From: Pseudomonas sp.
GTDB taxonomy: Bacteria > Pseudomonadota > Gammaproteobacteria > Pseudomonadales > Pseudomonadaceae
Direction of reading: 5' to 3'
Length of the DNA stretch: 64,000 bases
Assembly: GCA_007713455.1 (NCBI GenBank)
Contig: VMRT01000004.1
Location: 1-64,000, forward strand
Each line of letters begins with the position of its first letter. Within the stretch, counting starts at the first letter, position 1. This document shows positions 39,708 to 50,720 of this stretch, in pieces. Under the pieces are notes generated by a model, which was not told the origin of the DNA, made no database searches, and was given only the letters and a program-made list of their open reading frames with translations. Made by a program: the position numbers and the translations under genes.

Positions 39708-42700
39708 AGGTTGTTCCTCACTTCATGCCACGACAAGCGGTTGGAATCGCTGTTATCTCCCATGACCTCGATGCAAACCGGGGTCACACCATCCGAGTCG
39801 GTGCTGGATGCCGAACTGGCATAACACAGATAACGTTTCCCTTTCTTCTGGTCGTTAAGGCCGATAGTGCCCTTCACCGCGCCCTCATCAGGGTCCGCTA
39901 CGCCGCTAACTGGAACCTTCGTGCCGTCGTCGAGCTCGATGTAATCATTTTCATCGATTTTTCCGTCACCGTTGTAATCGAAGTACGAGTAGACGAGGCG
40001 GCTGCCGGTTGCCAGATCCAGACTCATGATCCAGCTTGTTCCCCCGGCGTCGCAAGGATCTGCTGATGGAATCAGGGTACTGAACGTTACTCGGTTGCCG
40101 CCCAATTGGGCTTGCGAAATAACGCGTTCTCCTTGTGGCCCAGGTCCATTTTTTGACTCTTTCCACTGCAAGTCCAGATACCAGCCCAGGTGGCTGTCTT
40201 CAAGCGTGTTCTGGCTGACTGCGCGGCCGTTAAGCTCTGTACCGGTAACCTCCTTGAGAATTTCCTGTTCCAGCAGGTTACTGCGGCCATCAATTGGTGT
40301 GCCGCTATCGATGATGCCGTAGAACGATTGGACCTGAGGAGATTCAGGTATTTCGTTATCGGTGGTCTGGTAGAAACTGCCGGTGCCGAATACCAACATG
40401 ATCTTTCGATCCTTGGTATAGGCCGCATCCAGCGGAGCCGTAATCGGCTGGCGAGCCCCGCTGCTATCTTTCGCGATGAACAGTGGGGTGATGCTGCCTC
40501 CGGCTTTCAAGCTGGATGGGGCGTCCCAGTTACCGATGCTCGTGTTGTTCGTGTCCAGCCGCCAGACATTGCCGTTGGTATCGGCAACGTAGATTCGATC
40601 AGCGACGCGGTCATTGTCGAGGTCTACGACCAGGGGCGATCCCAGGTCTCCGCTGTTAGGCAGCTCGAAGCGCTTCAGAACGCTGCCGTCGGCTGCGTCG
40701 AGCAGCCATACATAGCCACTGGTCGTGCTGGTGGGGCGGTCATAGCCGCTCGTGACAACCACGCCGAATTTGCCGTTGTAAAGCGGAACCAAGCTTGGGC
40801 GTCCAAGGCTATAACCCATTTCCGGATGAGTGAACTCCCAGAGCACGCTGCTGCTCGACATGCTCTCTGGATTGGATATGTCGAGCGCGAAGATGCTTCG
40901 GCCCCCCGCGCCGGACGATCCTATGACTAGGGTTTTCCACGCATTGCCGACCCAGGCGTCACCGATGCGCGGAGTGCCGTCGACATAGTAGCGGTGCGAA
41001 TAAGTAGGGTCGGTAAGCTCGTAGAGTTCATCGATCAGGTCGTTCGGCACGTAGGCAAACAGCTCCTTGCCTCCGTTTGTGCCCAAACTGGCATTAAACC
41101 CATGCAACATCCCATCGTTTGCGCCCACCACTACCAGTGGAGGGCGATTTTGGTAGTTGCTGGAGGCGCGGAAAGTGGTATATGCGCTCTTTGCAGCAGC
41201 GGTGAATCCAGCGGTTTCTGGCAGCTGCGAATAACCGAAGTTCTGCTTGTGAATGTACTGTGGATCCGAGTTCGCGATATCGCCAAGACGACTGTCACGC
41301 TGGCGGAATGGGTTGTTCGGCGCGGCGTCAGTGCGCTCCAGACTGCGGACGCCGCGAATAAAGGCCAGCCGATTTTGACCAATCTCTTCACTGGTCAATG
41401 AACCTCCGGCTGTCATTCTCATGGCATCTTTTTGGGCAGAGCTGAGTTGGTCCCACGTGAACGTGCGGCCTGTCGTTGAGACAAGCGAACCTGTAGTGGT
41501 GTCAGTTGTGGGAGGGGTGGACGTCAGAATGACGCGTTCCGAGGTCTGTGTGTTGGACAGGGCATCGAGTTTTTGAGCCGCTTTCCATGTAGGTGTTTCG
41601 CTCACGGTACCGTTACTCGCCACAGCTTTTGCCAGCAGGTCTCCGCTCCACTTGGCGCTGTCCAGCATCGATTGGAACACTACGGTGTCGGTTTCCAACT
41701 TGGTCGAATTTGTGGAAAGCGCAGCGGTCGTGCTGCTGACGTCCTTGGCAATGTTTGCAAACGCCGTTTTCAAACTTTCTACCATCTTGGTCGCATCACT
41801 GGCGACATAGAAGTTTCGCGGTCGAAGCTCACCAATCTCGGTCTGATCGCCATCCGTCCACCAGCTGTCCGGCAGAGCGGCGGTACGCTCGTAAGGGTCG
41901 CCATAGTCAACATCGCCAGGAACCTTGAAGCCGCCATATTTTGCAGCGAGCCAATACTGGTTCTTGGCGCGGCCTTTGAGCACACCGTTCTCCCTAACAT
42001 CTACCCAATGAGTCGAAAGCAGTTGCTCGCCACTGATGTCACTACGAAGGTCGACAGTATTGGCGTGGTATGCCATCCCAGCTATATAGGCAGAGTTATT
42101 GCTGCAGCAATCGCCGAATTGACCTGCGGTCGTTGCTTTTGTATCAACGCCCTCCAGAGTGCCAACTACCGCGGTGGCGGTTGCGACGTTGAAGTTAGCA
42201 GCATCAGCAGCGACTTCGGCGGGTGCCGCGGGCTCGAGATCGGTTACTGTTGCCCCTGGCAGGTTGCGGTCGGCGTGTGTATTGGTATCACCAATTCCAA
42301 GGATGACATTCTTCTGGCAGGCGTATTGAATAGGGTCGTCCCAAGACGTGATCACCGGAAACCCATCAAGCCATTTGTCTTTCGTTGTGCCGCCGGGTGA
42401 GGGGGTGTGCGCGGGTGTAGGAGTACTGTACGCGGTTACGTTTCCGAGGTTCCGAAAGTAACGGAACGCTGCATAATAAAGCTCGCTAACGGGGTCGTTG
42501 CTCTTGTGCTGATTACTGGTTAACTGCCCGAACTTGTTCAGGTAATTTATGACGCCGCTATTGCTGACAGTCCGATCAAATGCGGTTTGAGTTGCTGTGG
42601 CGTCAGCGGGGTTCGGGTTGGTTGTCAGGATGCCCGTTGTCTTGCTCCATTCCGTGAGAGCGTTGTCAGTCTGGCCGGCTACACCCCGTTCTCTTTTAAG

Positions 42701-43666
42701 TGGGCCTATGTACTTTTGGCTGGCGCGTAATACCCCGCCGTCGCGTAGCTGTTTCTCGTCGTTTAGATAACCGAATACGCTGTAACGTATATCTTCGTTG
42801 TACTGTTGCAGAAGACCCTCAGGCTTGTAGTTGGTATCGCTGTATTTCTTGCAATTTGCTTCCAACATGGTTGGGACGCAAACTTTCACGCGCATTTTGA
42901 GCCGATAAACAGTCTTCAGTGTATTGCTGCCTTGGGGGGTATAGCTCTTTAGAAGGCGGCCGCCGTCCCATGGCAGGCTGATGCCAGGGTCATAGGCAAC
43001 CTGTTCCGCCTTGGCTGCGTCTGAGTCTCCGAGCTTGTTATTCCATTGAGAGAACAACATATCCACACCCAAACCGCTAAGGCGAAGGTAAAAGTTCGTC
43101 CAGTCGCTCTTTGCCGGGGTTGCTCCAGCAATCTCGGATTGCGGAACGTTCGCATTTGAAGTGCGATCTCCTGCCGTACTTTGGCCTGTATGCCGGGCCT
43201 TTTCGAGTACTGTAAGGCCTACATCGTCCCGGTAACGGTAGCCACCTGTCAGAGCGCTACGAAACGGATCAATGGTTGGTGTGCCAGCCCAGTTCAGAAA
43301 GTTACCGCTCCACTGCTTGTCTCCACCACACTTCCTCGCCGTAGCGTATCCGCTCGGTTCGAACCATTCATTCGCTTTATCGTAGGTGTAGCATTTCGCT
43401 GAATCGAAATACCCCAAGTAGATTTTGGTTGAGCTGTAATCCCCCGTATTGGCAATCGACAACAGCGTGGGCCATTCAACAGAGGGCACGAGCGCAAGGT
43501 TGCCCGGCACGTTGCTGCTGCCAAGCAGTAGTGGTGTTTGTGCGACGTCCGCAGTTGCCTGGCTGGCACCAAGTGTCCAGCACAGCGCGGTCATGGCCAA
43601 CAACAACGGGCGCCAAGTAGTGGCGAAGCCGGTCCTGGGCATGTGGCGATGATTGAGCGGCATCAT
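39704..43666 (-). CDS. pilY1: Type IV pilus tip-associated protein PilY1
   Basis: A 1320-residue exported protein. A signal-like segment near 17-40 ([22 protein letters not shown]) opens the protein. The C-terminal half carries PilY1/PilC beta-propeller features ([14 protein letters not shown] region). Two calcium-loop-like sites are visible: DLDNDRVAD (about 1015-1023) and [12 protein letters not shown] (about 1230-1241). I see no DxSxS vWA metal-site motif in the N-terminal half, unlike P. aeruginosa PilY1. It begins one base after pilX and overlaps pilE. Roles in adhesion and pilus assembly are expected. Confidence 0.9.
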   Translation of the reverse strand: MMPLNHRHMPRTGFATTWRPLLLAMTALCWTLGASQATADVAQTPLLLGSSNVPGNLALVPSVEWPTLLSIANTGDYSSTKIYLGYFDSAKCYTYDKANEWFEPSGYATARKCGGDKQWSGNFLNWAGTPTIDPFRSALTGGYRYRDDVGLTVLEKARHTGQSTAGDRTSNANVPQSEIAGATPAKSDWTNFYLRLSGLGVDMLFSQWNNKLGDSDAAKAEQVAYDPGISLPWDGGRLLKSYTPQGSNTLKTVYRLKMRVKVCVPTMLEANCKKYSDTNYKPEGLLQQYNEDIRYSVFGYLNDEKQLRDGGVLRASQKYIGPLKRERGVAGQTDNALTEWSKTTGILTTNPNPADATATQTAFDRTVSNSGVINYLNKFGQLTSNQHKSNDPVSELYYAAFRYFRNLGNVTAYSTPTPAHTPSPGGTTKDKWLDGFPVITSWDDPIQYACQKNVILGIGDTNTHADRNLPGATVTDLEPAAPAEVAADAANFNVATATAVVGTLEGVDTKATTAGQFGDCCSNNSAYIAGMAYHANTVDLRSDISGEQLLSTHWVDVRENGVLKGRAKNQYWLAAKYGGFKVPGDVDYGDPYERTAALPDSWWTDGDQTEIGELRPRNFYVASDATKMVESLKTAFANIAKDVSSTTAALSTNSTKLETDTVVFQSMLDSAKWSGDLLAKAVASNGTVSETPTWKAAQKLDALSNTQTSERVILTSTPPTTDTTTGSLVSTTGRTFTWDQLSSAQKDAMRMTAGGSLTSEEIGQNRLAFIRGVRSLERTDAAPNNPFRQRDSRLGDIANSDPQYIHKQNFGYSQLPETAGFTAAAKSAYTTFRASSNYQNRPPLVVVGANDGMLHGFNASLGTNGGKELFAYVPNDLIDELYELTDPTYSHRYYVDGTPRIGDAWVGNAWKTLVIGSSGAGGRSIFALDISNPESMSSSSVLWEFTHPEMGYSLGRPSLVPLYNGKFGVVVTSGYDRPTSTTSGYVWLLDAADGSVLKRFELPNSGDLGSPLVVDLDNDRVADRIYVADTNGNVWRLDTNNTSIGNWDAPSSLKAGGSITPLFIAKDSSGARQPITAPLDAAYTKDRKIMLVFGTGSFYQTTDNEIPESPQVQSFYGIIDSGTPIDGRSNLLEQEILKEVTGTELNGRAVSQNTLEDSHLGWYLDLQWKESKNGPGPQGERVISQAQLGGNRVTFSTLIPSADPCDAGGTSWIMSLDLATGSRLVYSYFDYNGDGKIDENDYIELDDGTKVPVSGVADPDEGAVKGTIGLNDQKKGKRYLCYASSASSTDSDGVTPVCIEVMGDNSDSNRLSWHEVRNNL

Positions 43667-43667
43667 G

Positions 43668-44195
43668 TCACTCCTCTACGAAATACAGGGAACGAAGGGT
43701 TACCTTCGAGTCCGGGCTGGCACCGGTGCCGGTTGCCTCTATGCGCACCAGAACAAAATCGAGAATCAGCGACTCCCCGGCGGCGAGCGAGTCGCCTCCG
43801 GCGGTCGTCGGGTTGACCATATTCTGCATGTCGAGCTGCCCTGGATGCGGTAGGCGAGTAATGGTGTAGGTAGGTTTGCTGTAGACATCACCGGTAAATC
43901 CAGAGAACTCAAAAGGGTCTTCATCTGCAGCTGGTATCTGTTCATCAATGGGATAAAGGCTGTCGTTTACCAGGTTGGCGTAATCCGTTTTGACTTCCTG
44001 TTCTGCAAACCGAAGCGCGGCCTCAGCCGCCTGAAATGCCAGGTTATGGTCACGCATGTTGCCTGCCATGCGTTCCTGAAGATTGGTGTCACGCATCGCT
44101 GCCGCTCCGAGGATGGTGAGCAACAACAGCATGATGAGTGCAACGAGCAGGACGGCCCCTCGTTGACGTGAATGACTGAAGGATCCCTGTTTCAT
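43668..44195 (-). CDS. pilX: Minor pilin PilX
   Basis: A 175-residue PilX-type minor pilin. The N-terminal SRQRGAVLLVALIMLLLLTI with alanine after the glycine, and the NLQERMAGNMRDHNLAFQAAEAALRFAE block, define the PilX_N family. It is believed to help prime pilus assembly with PilV, PilW and PilY1. ATGA overlap with pilW. Confidence 0.93.
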   Translation of the reverse strand: MKQGSFSHSRQRGAVLLVALIMLLLLTILGAAAMRDTNLQERMAGNMRDHNLAFQAAEAALRFAEQEVKTDYANLVNDSLYPIDEQIPAADEDPFEFSGFTGDVYSKPTYTITRLPHPGQLDMQNMVNPTTAGGDSLAAGESLILDFVLVRIEATGTGASPDSKVTLRSLYFVEE

Positions 44196-45304
44196 GGCAG
44201 ACGATTCCGTATGGCCACAGTGGCGGTATATACCTGTGCGACCCGGTTGTTCTTGATGGTGACCGTGCCGTCATCTTCGTAAAGCGCGTAGTCGTCGTCC
44301 CGCTCGATACCGACAGCGGCGGGATACACGAACGTCTGCGGCTCTTCCAGAACGTTGATTTCTGGGCTGACTGCGAGGATCGAGATACGCGCTGAAACTA
44401 CCTTGTCCCAATCACCGGTGCCGGTGGCAACCAGATTATTGGTCCCGGCCTTCACGTATTCATCTGCGAGGCGGTCACCGTCTTGGTCCAAGCCATAGGT
44501 GACCTGCATATCGATAACGCCTTCAACAAGTTCCTCATCAGCAAAGATGACGTTATTGCCCGAGGGCGTTAGTGCTTTGCGAACGAGCGAAGGAAGCCTT
44601 CCGGCGTTGTCCCGTACGTAATAGGTATGGCTGCGAAATATATAGGAGGTGAGCTTCTTCTGGTACGACTGGCTCCAGTCGGCCGTGGGAACTTCATTGC
44701 CCGGATCGACATTCTTGCCTGCTCTTTGAAAAGAGCTGGCATTTGCATTGTTGGCGTTCTGGAAGATATCGCAGCCAGTGGAATTGCCAAGTAGAACTAT
44801 CTGACCTGCATACGCGCCGGTCCCTTTTTCATCGTCCACTTTAACTTCCACGCCCAGGCTTGGCGTTTGAGCATTGTTAGTGCCCTGTGGGTCGAATTCC
44901 TTTCCGTCACCGGCATATTTGACAATGAACGCATCGGTGTCTTCGCGCGTACTATCCGCCGCACCAAATATGACTGGCTTGCTGTTGTCCCAACCTTGGA
45001 TAGCGGGTGAAGTGCTGAAGGCGTTCTTTTCGTCGGTTGTTGCCGACCCCATATCCAAATGACTGAGAGGGTCGCTCAGGCACTCGCCCTTGTAGCCGGC
45101 CTGGCGTATGTCGAACGCCATGAAGTCAGTTGCGAAGCGGCCCGCTTCCTGGACGCGGGCAACTGCCGTATTGGTTCGGTACATATCCTTGCTGGAAAGG
45201 AAAACCTGCAAAACACCGCCGAGCAAGATCAGGCTTATCAGCATGGCGACCATCAGCTCGATGAGCGACAAGCCCATCTGCCGGTTGAGGGAGAGTGATT
45301 TCAT
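44192..45304 (-). CDS. pilW: Minor pilin PilW
   Basis: A 370-residue PilW-type minor pilin. The class III signal is MGLSLIELMVAMLISLILLGG and the rest is a large variable domain, with the conserved FAFDIRQAGYKG-like FMAFDIRQAGYKG near residue 65. Overlaps pilX and pilV by ATGA, so translation should be coupled. Confidence 0.93.
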   Translation of the reverse strand: MKSLSLNRQMGLSLIELMVAMLISLILLGGVLQVFLSSKDMYRTNTAVARVQEAGRFATDFMAFDIRQAGYKGECLSDPLSHLDMGSATTDEKNAFSTSPAIQGWDNSKPVIFGAADSTREDTDAFIVKYAGDGKEFDPQGTNNAQTPSLGVEVKVDDEKGTGAYAGQIVLLGNSTGCDIFQNANNANASSFQRAGKNVDPGNEVPTADWSQSYQKKLTSYIFRSHTYYVRDNAGRLPSLVRKALTPSGNNVIFADEELVEGVIDMQVTYGLDQDGDRLADEYVKAGTNNLVATGTGDWDKVVSARISILAVSPEINVLEEPQTFVYPAAVGIERDDDYALYEDDGTVTIKNNRVAQVYTATVAIRNRLP

Positions 45305-45771
45305 AGCTGCGTCCGATAGACAAAGGTTTCGCGGTCGTCGTCATCGGCTGCCTCGATGCGCCCGCGATTATCGTTCCACTCGATAGAGATCGTGAAAATT
45401 CGGCCGTTGCGCACGACACTGCCCTGAGCATCGGAAGAAAGAAGGCACGAGAGGGAGTTCAGCCACTCAGCTACATCCTTCTTCGCAAGCGATCCGCTAG
45501 GGGAAAGATCGGGGTCGCAAGCCTGGTTCTGCAGCGCTATGTCGTAAACGCCATTGAGCGCATCGGCGCGGTTGGCGCGCATGCGATCGATGATGTCGTA
45601 TGCAAGCACCGTTGCCTGCGATCGATAGTAGGCGCTCTGGTTACTCTTCAACGCGGTCATCTGCATGCCCGCCAGACCGAGCAGGCCGATGGAAAGAACC
45701 AGCATGGCGACGAGCACCTCAATGAGTGTTGCACCGCGCTGGCCGGCAGAGGGTGATGGGGGGCGTCTCAT
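45301..45771 (-). CDS. pilV: Minor pilin PilV
   Basis: A 156-residue minor pilin with the prepilin motif RGATLIEVLVAMLVLSIGLLG and AYDIIDRMRANR, typical of PilV. I chose ATG at 45769-45771, seven to nine bases after AAAGGAA and overlapping the fimU stop by ATGA, instead of GTG at 45777. Expected to act in the pilus-tip initiation complex. Confidence 0.92.
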   Translation of the reverse strand: MRRPPSPSAGQRGATLIEVLVAMLVLSIGLLGLAGMQMTALKSNQSAYYRSQATVLAYDIIDRMRANRADALNGVYDIALQNQACDPDLSPSGSLAKKDVAEWLNSLSCLLSSDAQGSVVRNGRIFTISIEWNDNRGRIEAADDDDRETFVYRTQL

Positions 45772-46259
45772 GGGCACGTTCCTTTTGCGCTCGTCACTCG
45801 TCCTGTTGCGGTCAGCGCGATGCTGTATTGGGGCTTGCCGGTGCAGTTGGAAAAGGCAACGGTGAAGGTGGTGTCAGCAGCGTTGCTTGCTTTCGTGAGC
45901 AAGCCGCTGGGGCGGTAGGTGAGCGTCTCGTTGGGCCCTGTGACGGTATCCTGACCACCGACTGCTTCCCAGACTCGAAGCAAGGCACCGCCGTTTACCT
46001 TAACCAACCATCCGTTACCCCAGTCTGTGGAGTTCGCGCAGGTGTTGCCGTTGCGTCGGCAGATGTCGACGTTAACGCCACGCTTGACCGCTTCGGAGCG
46101 AGCGAACTGCAGCGCCGTGGTCAGGTCGTTGGCAATGGTCTGGGTTCGGTTGCTCTGAATGAGGTCTCGGAAAGACGGTGCTGCGATCGCGAGCAGGATC
46201 GCCAGGATCGACAACGTGATCAGGAGTTCTATGAGGGTGAAGCCTCGGGAGTACCGCAT
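45768..46259 (-). CDS. fimU: FimU-like minor pilin (GspH/FimT domain)
   Basis: A 163-residue minor pseudopilin. The prepilin site is RGFTLIELLITLSILAILLAI and a GspH domain follows, ending in TGRVTSAKGTCP. ATG at 46257-46259 puts the usual short leader (MRYSRG) before the cleavage site; two upstream in-frame ATGs (46283 and 46316) would give an unusually long leader. The name FimU rather than FimT follows position next to pilV. Confidence 0.82.
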   Translation of the reverse strand: MRYSRGFTLIELLITLSILAILLAIAAPSFRDLIQSNRTQTIANDLTTALQFARSEAVKRGVNVDICRRNGNTCANSTDWGNGWLVKVNGGALLRVWEAVGGQDTVTGPNETLTYRPSGLLTKASNAADTTFTVAFSNCTGKPQYSIALTATGRVTSAKGTCP

Positions 46260-46358
46260 GGTTCTTCTCGATTGCAAGGTCATCAGATCATCCCGATTTG
46301 CCGTTTCGCTTCCCATGCCGCCCGGACGTCCGGTCGGTTTCGAAGACTGTGCGGCATG

Positions 46359-46880
46359 TTAGGAGCAAAGGTCTTCGGCGGTGGGTGCTGTAAGTCTCGT
46401 GCGCCCCGTGATGTTGATCACGATCTTTCTCAGGGCTACTTCCTGGCGGCACAGAATGAAGCTGCCATTGAGGCTGTGGGTGGTCCCGTCGGGTTTGAAG
46501 GTCATGTGCCGCTGCTGACGAAAGTTTCGCCATCTCCAGGAATGGTTCGCTGAAACACTGGTGACGCGTAATGGGACGTCGTCCGCTTCGTTGAATGCGC
46601 CATTGCCGTTGATATCGTCGAATATGAGAACCTGGCCGCTCCAATCTTTTAAGCCATCACAACCTGAAGCTCCGGCACAGATGCTGACTGGGCGCCGGCT
46701 TGTTATCGCCCGGCTGCGTGCGAAGTTGAGGTCAGCCAAGAGCTGGTTGACCTGAGTACGTTGTCTGACAGAGTCGAGGGTGGCAGTGAAGCTCGGTATC
46801 GCGATCGCCAGCACAATGGCGAGTACGACGAGGGTCAGAAGCAACTCAATAAGCGTGAAGCCTTGATTCTGGTTCGGCAT
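46359..46880 (-). CDS. fimT: FimT-like minor pilin (GspH/FimT domain)
   Basis: A 173-residue pseudopilin with QGFTLIELLLTLVVLAIVLAI and a GspH domain including DDINGNGAFNEADD. ATG at 46878-46880 is preceded by AAAGGAAC. It is first in the operon, 99 bases before fimU. In P. aeruginosa fimT is dispensable for pili, from memory; in other bacteria FimT is a DNA-binding minor pilin for uptake. Which applies here is unknown. Confidence 0.82.
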   Translation of the reverse strand: MPNQNQGFTLIELLLTLVVLAIVLAIAIPSFTATLDSVRQRTQVNQLLADLNFARSRAITSRRPVSICAGASGCDGLKDWSGQVLIFDDINGNGAFNEADDVPLRVTSVSANHSWRWRNFRQQRHMTFKPDGTTHSLNGSFILCRQEVALRKIVINITGRTRLTAPTAEDLCS

Positions 46881-47029
46881 AGTGCAGTTCCTTTGCAAGT
46901 ATCATGTTTGCCGTCCTGGCGGTGACGCTTTGTTTCATTCAAGTAATGAAGCACGGCCTTTTTAGACCAGCGCTGCGGTCAGTCCAAGGATAAATGGCTG
47001 AAATTGTGAACCTGAGTGCCGGAGGCTGA

Positions 47030-48139
47030 GTGAAGCAACATGTGATTGTGGTGGGGGGAGGCGTTATTGGCCTGCTGACGGCTTACAAGCTGGCTGCTGC
47101 AGGCACGTCGGTGATGTTGGTAGAGGCGTCCGGAACAGGAACCGAAGCCTCCTGGGCCGGCGGCGGGATCGTTTCGCCGCTTTATCCGTGGCGCTACAGC
47201 CCGGCGGTCACGGCGCTGGCGCATTGGTCGCAGGATTTCTATCCGCAGCTTGGCGAGCGGCTTCTGGAAGAGACGGGGGTGGACCCCGAGGTGCATGTCA
47301 CCGGCCTTTACTGGCTGGATTTGCATGACGAGGCGGAGGCGCTGAATTGGGCTGAGCGTTATGGCCGGCCGCTGACGTCGGTGTCGATGGAAACCTTGCG
47401 CCAGGCAGTGCCTTCGCTGGGTGAGGGTTACGAGCGCGCCGTCTATATGGAGGGTGTCGCCAACATTCGCAATCCCCGTCTGTTGTGCGCCTTGCGCGAA
47501 GCGCTGCGGCAGCTGCCGAATGTGACTGTGATCGAGCAGTGCCCGGTCGAGGGTTTCCTCCGCGACGGTTCGCGTATCGTGGGCGTGCAGACGGCGCAGG
47601 GCGAGATGCGAGCGGATCAGGTTGTAGTGGCTGCGGGCGCCTGGAGCGCACAGTTGCTGGCGACGCTGGGGCTGGAGATTCCGGTCAAGCCGATGAAGGG
47701 GCAGATGATTCTATTCAAGTGCGCCGAGGACTTCCTGCCGAGCATGGTGCTGGCCAAGCGGCGCTATGCGATTCCGCGGCGCGACGGCCATATCCTGGTT
47801 GGCAGCACGCTGGAAGATGTCGGCTTCGACAAGACGCCGACCGAAGACGCGCTGGAAAGCCTGAGGGCAACAGCGATCGAGCTGTTGCCCGCGCTGGCCG
47901 ATGCGCAAGTGGTCAAGCACTGGGCAGGTCTGCGACCCGGTTCGCCGGACGGCGTGCCTTATGTAGGACCGGTGAGCGGTTTCGACGGACTGTGGCTGAA
48001 CTGCGGGCACTTCCGCAACGGGTTGGTGCTGGCACCGGCGTCCTGTCAGCTGCTGGTCGATCTGATGCTTGGGCAGGCGCCGATCGTGGACCCATCGCCC
48101 TATGCACCGGCCGGGCGTATCGCCGATCAGGAGAGCTGA
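47030..48139 (+). CDS. thiO: Glycine oxidase ThiO
   Basis: A 369-residue FAD-dependent amino acid oxidase making the imine used for the thiazole part of thiamine. The Rossmann motif VVGGGVIGLLTAYKLA is at the N-terminus and the C-terminal HWAGLRPGSPDGVPYVGPV is typical. The start is GTG at 47030 with CGGAGG upstream. No TPP riboswitch was seen in the 149-base gap to fimT. Confidence 0.88.
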   Translation: MKQHVIVVGGGVIGLLTAYKLAAAGTSVMLVEASGTGTEASWAGGGIVSPLYPWRYSPAVTALAHWSQDFYPQLGERLLEETGVDPEVHVTGLYWLDLHDEAEALNWAERYGRPLTSVSMETLRQAVPSLGEGYERAVYMEGVANIRNPRLLCALREALRQLPNVTVIEQCPVEGFLRDGSRIVGVQTAQGEMRADQVVVAAGAWSAQLLATLGLEIPVKPMKGQMILFKCAEDFLPSMVLAKRRYAIPRRDGHILVGSTLEDVGFDKTPTEDALESLRATAIELLPALADAQVVKHWAGLRPGSPDGVPYVGPVSGFDGLWLNCGHFRNGLVLAPASCQLLVDLMLGQAPIVDPSPYAPAGRIADQES

Positions 48140-48287
48140 TCGGCCCTTCGCGGTACTACGGTTTCACGAGCAGTCCGGGTTTCATATCCGTCGCCCGGAC
48201 TCTGTTCTGCTACCAACTCGCATTGCTGGTAAATTAGCCGGCACTTCGGCTCTGCCAGGCAGAGCCAGATTGGCGAGTGAGGTTTGT

Positions 48288-48659
48288 GTGGCGAAGAAAA
48301 CCACTTCCCTGGCCGGCCTGAGCGGGCTGGTCTATTCCACCGATGCCGGTCGGCATTGTCCTGAGTGCAGCCAACCGCTGGGTAGTTGCATCTGCAAACA
48401 AAGCGTTCTGCCTGACGGCGACGGTATTGCGCGGGTGCGCCGCGAGAGCAAGGGCCGAGGCGGCAAGACGGTGACGACCATCAGTGGCGTTCCCTTGCCC
48501 GAGACCGACCTCAAGGAACTTGCCAGCGCGCTGAAACGTCGCTGCGGCACGGGTGGTGCGCTGAAGGATGGCGTCATCGAGATTCAGGGCGATCACGTTC
48601 AGCTGCTGATCGACGAGCTGAGCAAACGTGGCTTCAAGGCCAAGAAGTCCGGTGGCTGA
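48288..48659 (+). CDS. yciH: Translation initiation factor Sui1-like (YciH)
   Basis: A 123-residue eIF1/Sui1-like protein. An N-terminal CPECSQPLGSCIC segment has four cysteines that may bind zinc, followed by the Sui1 domain (GRGGKTVTTISGVPL, ALKRRCGTGGALKDGVIEIQGDH). The start is GTG at 48288 with GAGG upstream; the open frame extends to 48069 inside thiO but is not YciH-like there. Confidence 0.9.
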   Translation: MAKKTTSLAGLSGLVYSTDAGRHCPECSQPLGSCICKQSVLPDGDGIARVRRESKGRGGKTVTTISGVPLPETDLKELASALKRRCGTGGALKDGVIEIQGDHVQLLIDELSKRGFKAKKSGG

Positions 48660-48781
48660 GCACCGATGTGACACCTCCACCGATTTTCACCATTTTCCGC
48701 ATATCGGCTGTCGAAGCCGCATAGCCTTCGCCGCGCGGTTCTGCTCGCTGCGAAACACTCAATTTCTTCCGGGAGGCCTTG

Positions 48782-50695
48782 ATGCCTGTACGACGCACAC
48801 GTAAAGACGACGGTAGCCAGTGGACCGCTGCCGACAGCCGCAGCATCTACGGTATCCGCCACTGGGGCGCTGGGTATTTCGCAATCAACGACCAGGGCAA
48901 TGTCGAAGTGCGCCCGCAAGGGCCGAGCGGCGAGCCGATCGAGTTCAACGGCCTGATCGAGCAATTACGCGAGGCGGGGCTGTCGCTGCCGTTGCTGGTG
49001 CGTTTCCCCGGCATCCTGCAGGACCGCGTACGGCGCCTGACCGGTGCCTTCGATGCCAACATCGAGCGCATGGAGTACGCCGGCAAGTACACCGCGTTGT
49101 ACCCGATCAAGGTCAACCAGCAGGAAGCGGTGGTGGAGAACATCATCGCCACGCAGAACGTTTCCATCGGCCTGGAGGCAGGTTCCAAGCCGGAGCTGAT
49201 GGCTGTGCTGGCGCTGGCGCCGAAGGGCGGCACCATCGTCTGCAATGGCTACAAGGACCGCGAGTTCATCCGCCTGGCACTGATGGGCCAGAAGCTCGGC
49301 CACAACGTGTTCATCGTCATCGAGAAGGAGTCCGAGGTCGGCCTAGTGATCGAGGAGGCCAACGAGCTGAAGCTGACCCCGCAGGTCGGTCTGCGCGTGC
49401 GCCTGTCGTCGCTGGCATCGTCGAAGTGGGCCGATACCGGTGGCGAGCGATCGAAGTTCGGCCTGTCTGCGGCGCAGCTGCTCTCGGTGATCGAACGCTT
49501 CCGCGCTGCAGAAATGGACCAGGGCATTCGCTTGTTGCACTTCCACATGGGGTCGCAGATCGCCAATCTGGCCGACTATCGTCAGGGCTTCCGTGAGGCG
49601 ATTCGTTACTACGCCGAGCTACGGGCGTTGAACCTGCCGGTGGATTACATCGATGTGGGCGGCGGACTGGGGGTCGACTACGACGGCACCCACTCGCGCA
49701 ATGCCAGCTCGATCAACTACGACATCGACGAGTACGCCGGTACCGTGGTCGGCATGCTCAAGGAGTTCTGCGAGGCACAGGGGCTGCCGCACCCGAACAT
49801 CTTCTCCGAAAGCGGGCGTGCCATGACGGCGCATCATGCGGTGTTGGTCATGCAGGTCACCGACGTCGAGCGGCACAACGATGAGCTGCCGATGATCGAC
49901 AACTACGACGAACTGCCGGAGATCGTGCAGTCGCTGGCCGACCTGCTCGGACCGACCGACCCGGAAATGGTCACCGAGACCTACTGGCGCGCTACCCACT
50001 ATATGAGCGAGTCCAGCGCGCAGTACGCCTCCGGCAAGCTGACGCTGGCGCAGAAGGCACTGGCCGAGCAGAGCTACTTCGCCATCTGCCGACGCCTGTA
50101 CAACCAGCTCAAGGCCCGTCAGCGCTCGCATCGGGCGGTGCTCGACGAGCTCAACGACAAGCTGGCGGACAAGTACATCTGCAACTTCTCGGTATTCCAG
50201 AGCCTTCCGGATACTTGGGCGATCGACCAGATCCTGCCGATCGTGCCGCTGCAGCGGCTGAGCGAGGAGCCGGTGCGGCGCGCTGTGCTGCAGGACCTGA
50301 CCTGCGACTCGGACGGCAAGATCAAGCACTACGTCGACGAGCAGAGCATCGAAAGCAGCATGCCGGTGCACGAGGTCGCGCCTGGCGAGGAGTACTTCCT
50401 CGGCGTGTTCCTGGTCGGTGCCTATCAGGAGATTCTCGGCGACATGCACAACCTGTTCGGCGATACCGACTCGGTGAACGTCTATCAGCGTGAGGACGGC
50501 AGCTACTACCACGCGGGCATCGAGACCCACGACACCATCGAGGACATGCTGCGCTACGTGCACCTGTCGCCCGAGGAGCTGATGACCTATTACCGCGACA
50601 AGGTCGCTAGCGCCAAGCTGAGTGCCAAGGAGCGCACCCAGTACATCGACGCGTTGCGTCTGGGGCTGACGCGCTCGTCCTATCTGACGCCTTGA
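48782..50695 (+). CDS. speA: Biosynthetic arginine decarboxylase
   Basis: SpeA converts arginine to agmatine for polyamine synthesis. The 637-residue PLP enzyme has the cofactor lysine in [17 protein letters not shown], the [13 protein letters not shown] loop, and the substrate region [16 protein letters not shown] 48782 follows GGGAGG. It is a large fold-type III enzyme of normal length. Confidence 0.95.
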   Translation: MPVRRTRKDDGSQWTAADSRSIYGIRHWGAGYFAINDQGNVEVRPQGPSGEPIEFNGLIEQLREAGLSLPLLVRFPGILQDRVRRLTGAFDANIERMEYAGKYTALYPIKVNQQEAVVENIIATQNVSIGLEAGSKPELMAVLALAPKGGTIVCNGYKDREFIRLALMGQKLGHNVFIVIEKESEVGLVIEEANELKLTPQVGLRVRLSSLASSKWADTGGERSKFGLSAAQLLSVIERFRAAEMDQGIRLLHFHMGSQIANLADYRQGFREAIRYYAELRALNLPVDYIDVGGGLGVDYDGTHSRNASSINYDIDEYAGTVVGMLKEFCEAQGLPHPNIFSESGRAMTAHHAVLVMQVTDVERHNDELPMIDNYDELPEIVQSLADLLGPTDPEMVTETYWRATHYMSESSAQYASGKLTLAQKALAEQSYFAICRRLYNQLKARQRSHRAVLDELNDKLADKYICNFSVFQSLPDTWAIDQILPIVPLQRLSEEPVRRAVLQDLTCDSDGKIKHYVDEQSIESSMPVHEVAPGEEYFLGVFLVGAYQEILGDMHNLFGDTDSVNVYQREDGSYYHAGIETHDTIEDMLRYVHLSPEELMTYYRDKVASAKLSAKERTQYIDALRLGLTRSSYLTP

Positions 50696-50702
50696 GCCGC
50701 GA

Positions 50703-50720
50703 GCCCGGCGTCAGCCGGGC
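50703..50720. terminator. Hairpin between speA and the DUF2214 gene
   Basis: GCCCGGC, GTCA, GCCGGGC form a short strong hairpin overlapping the end of the convergent gene. It lacks a T-run. Confidence 0.45.
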
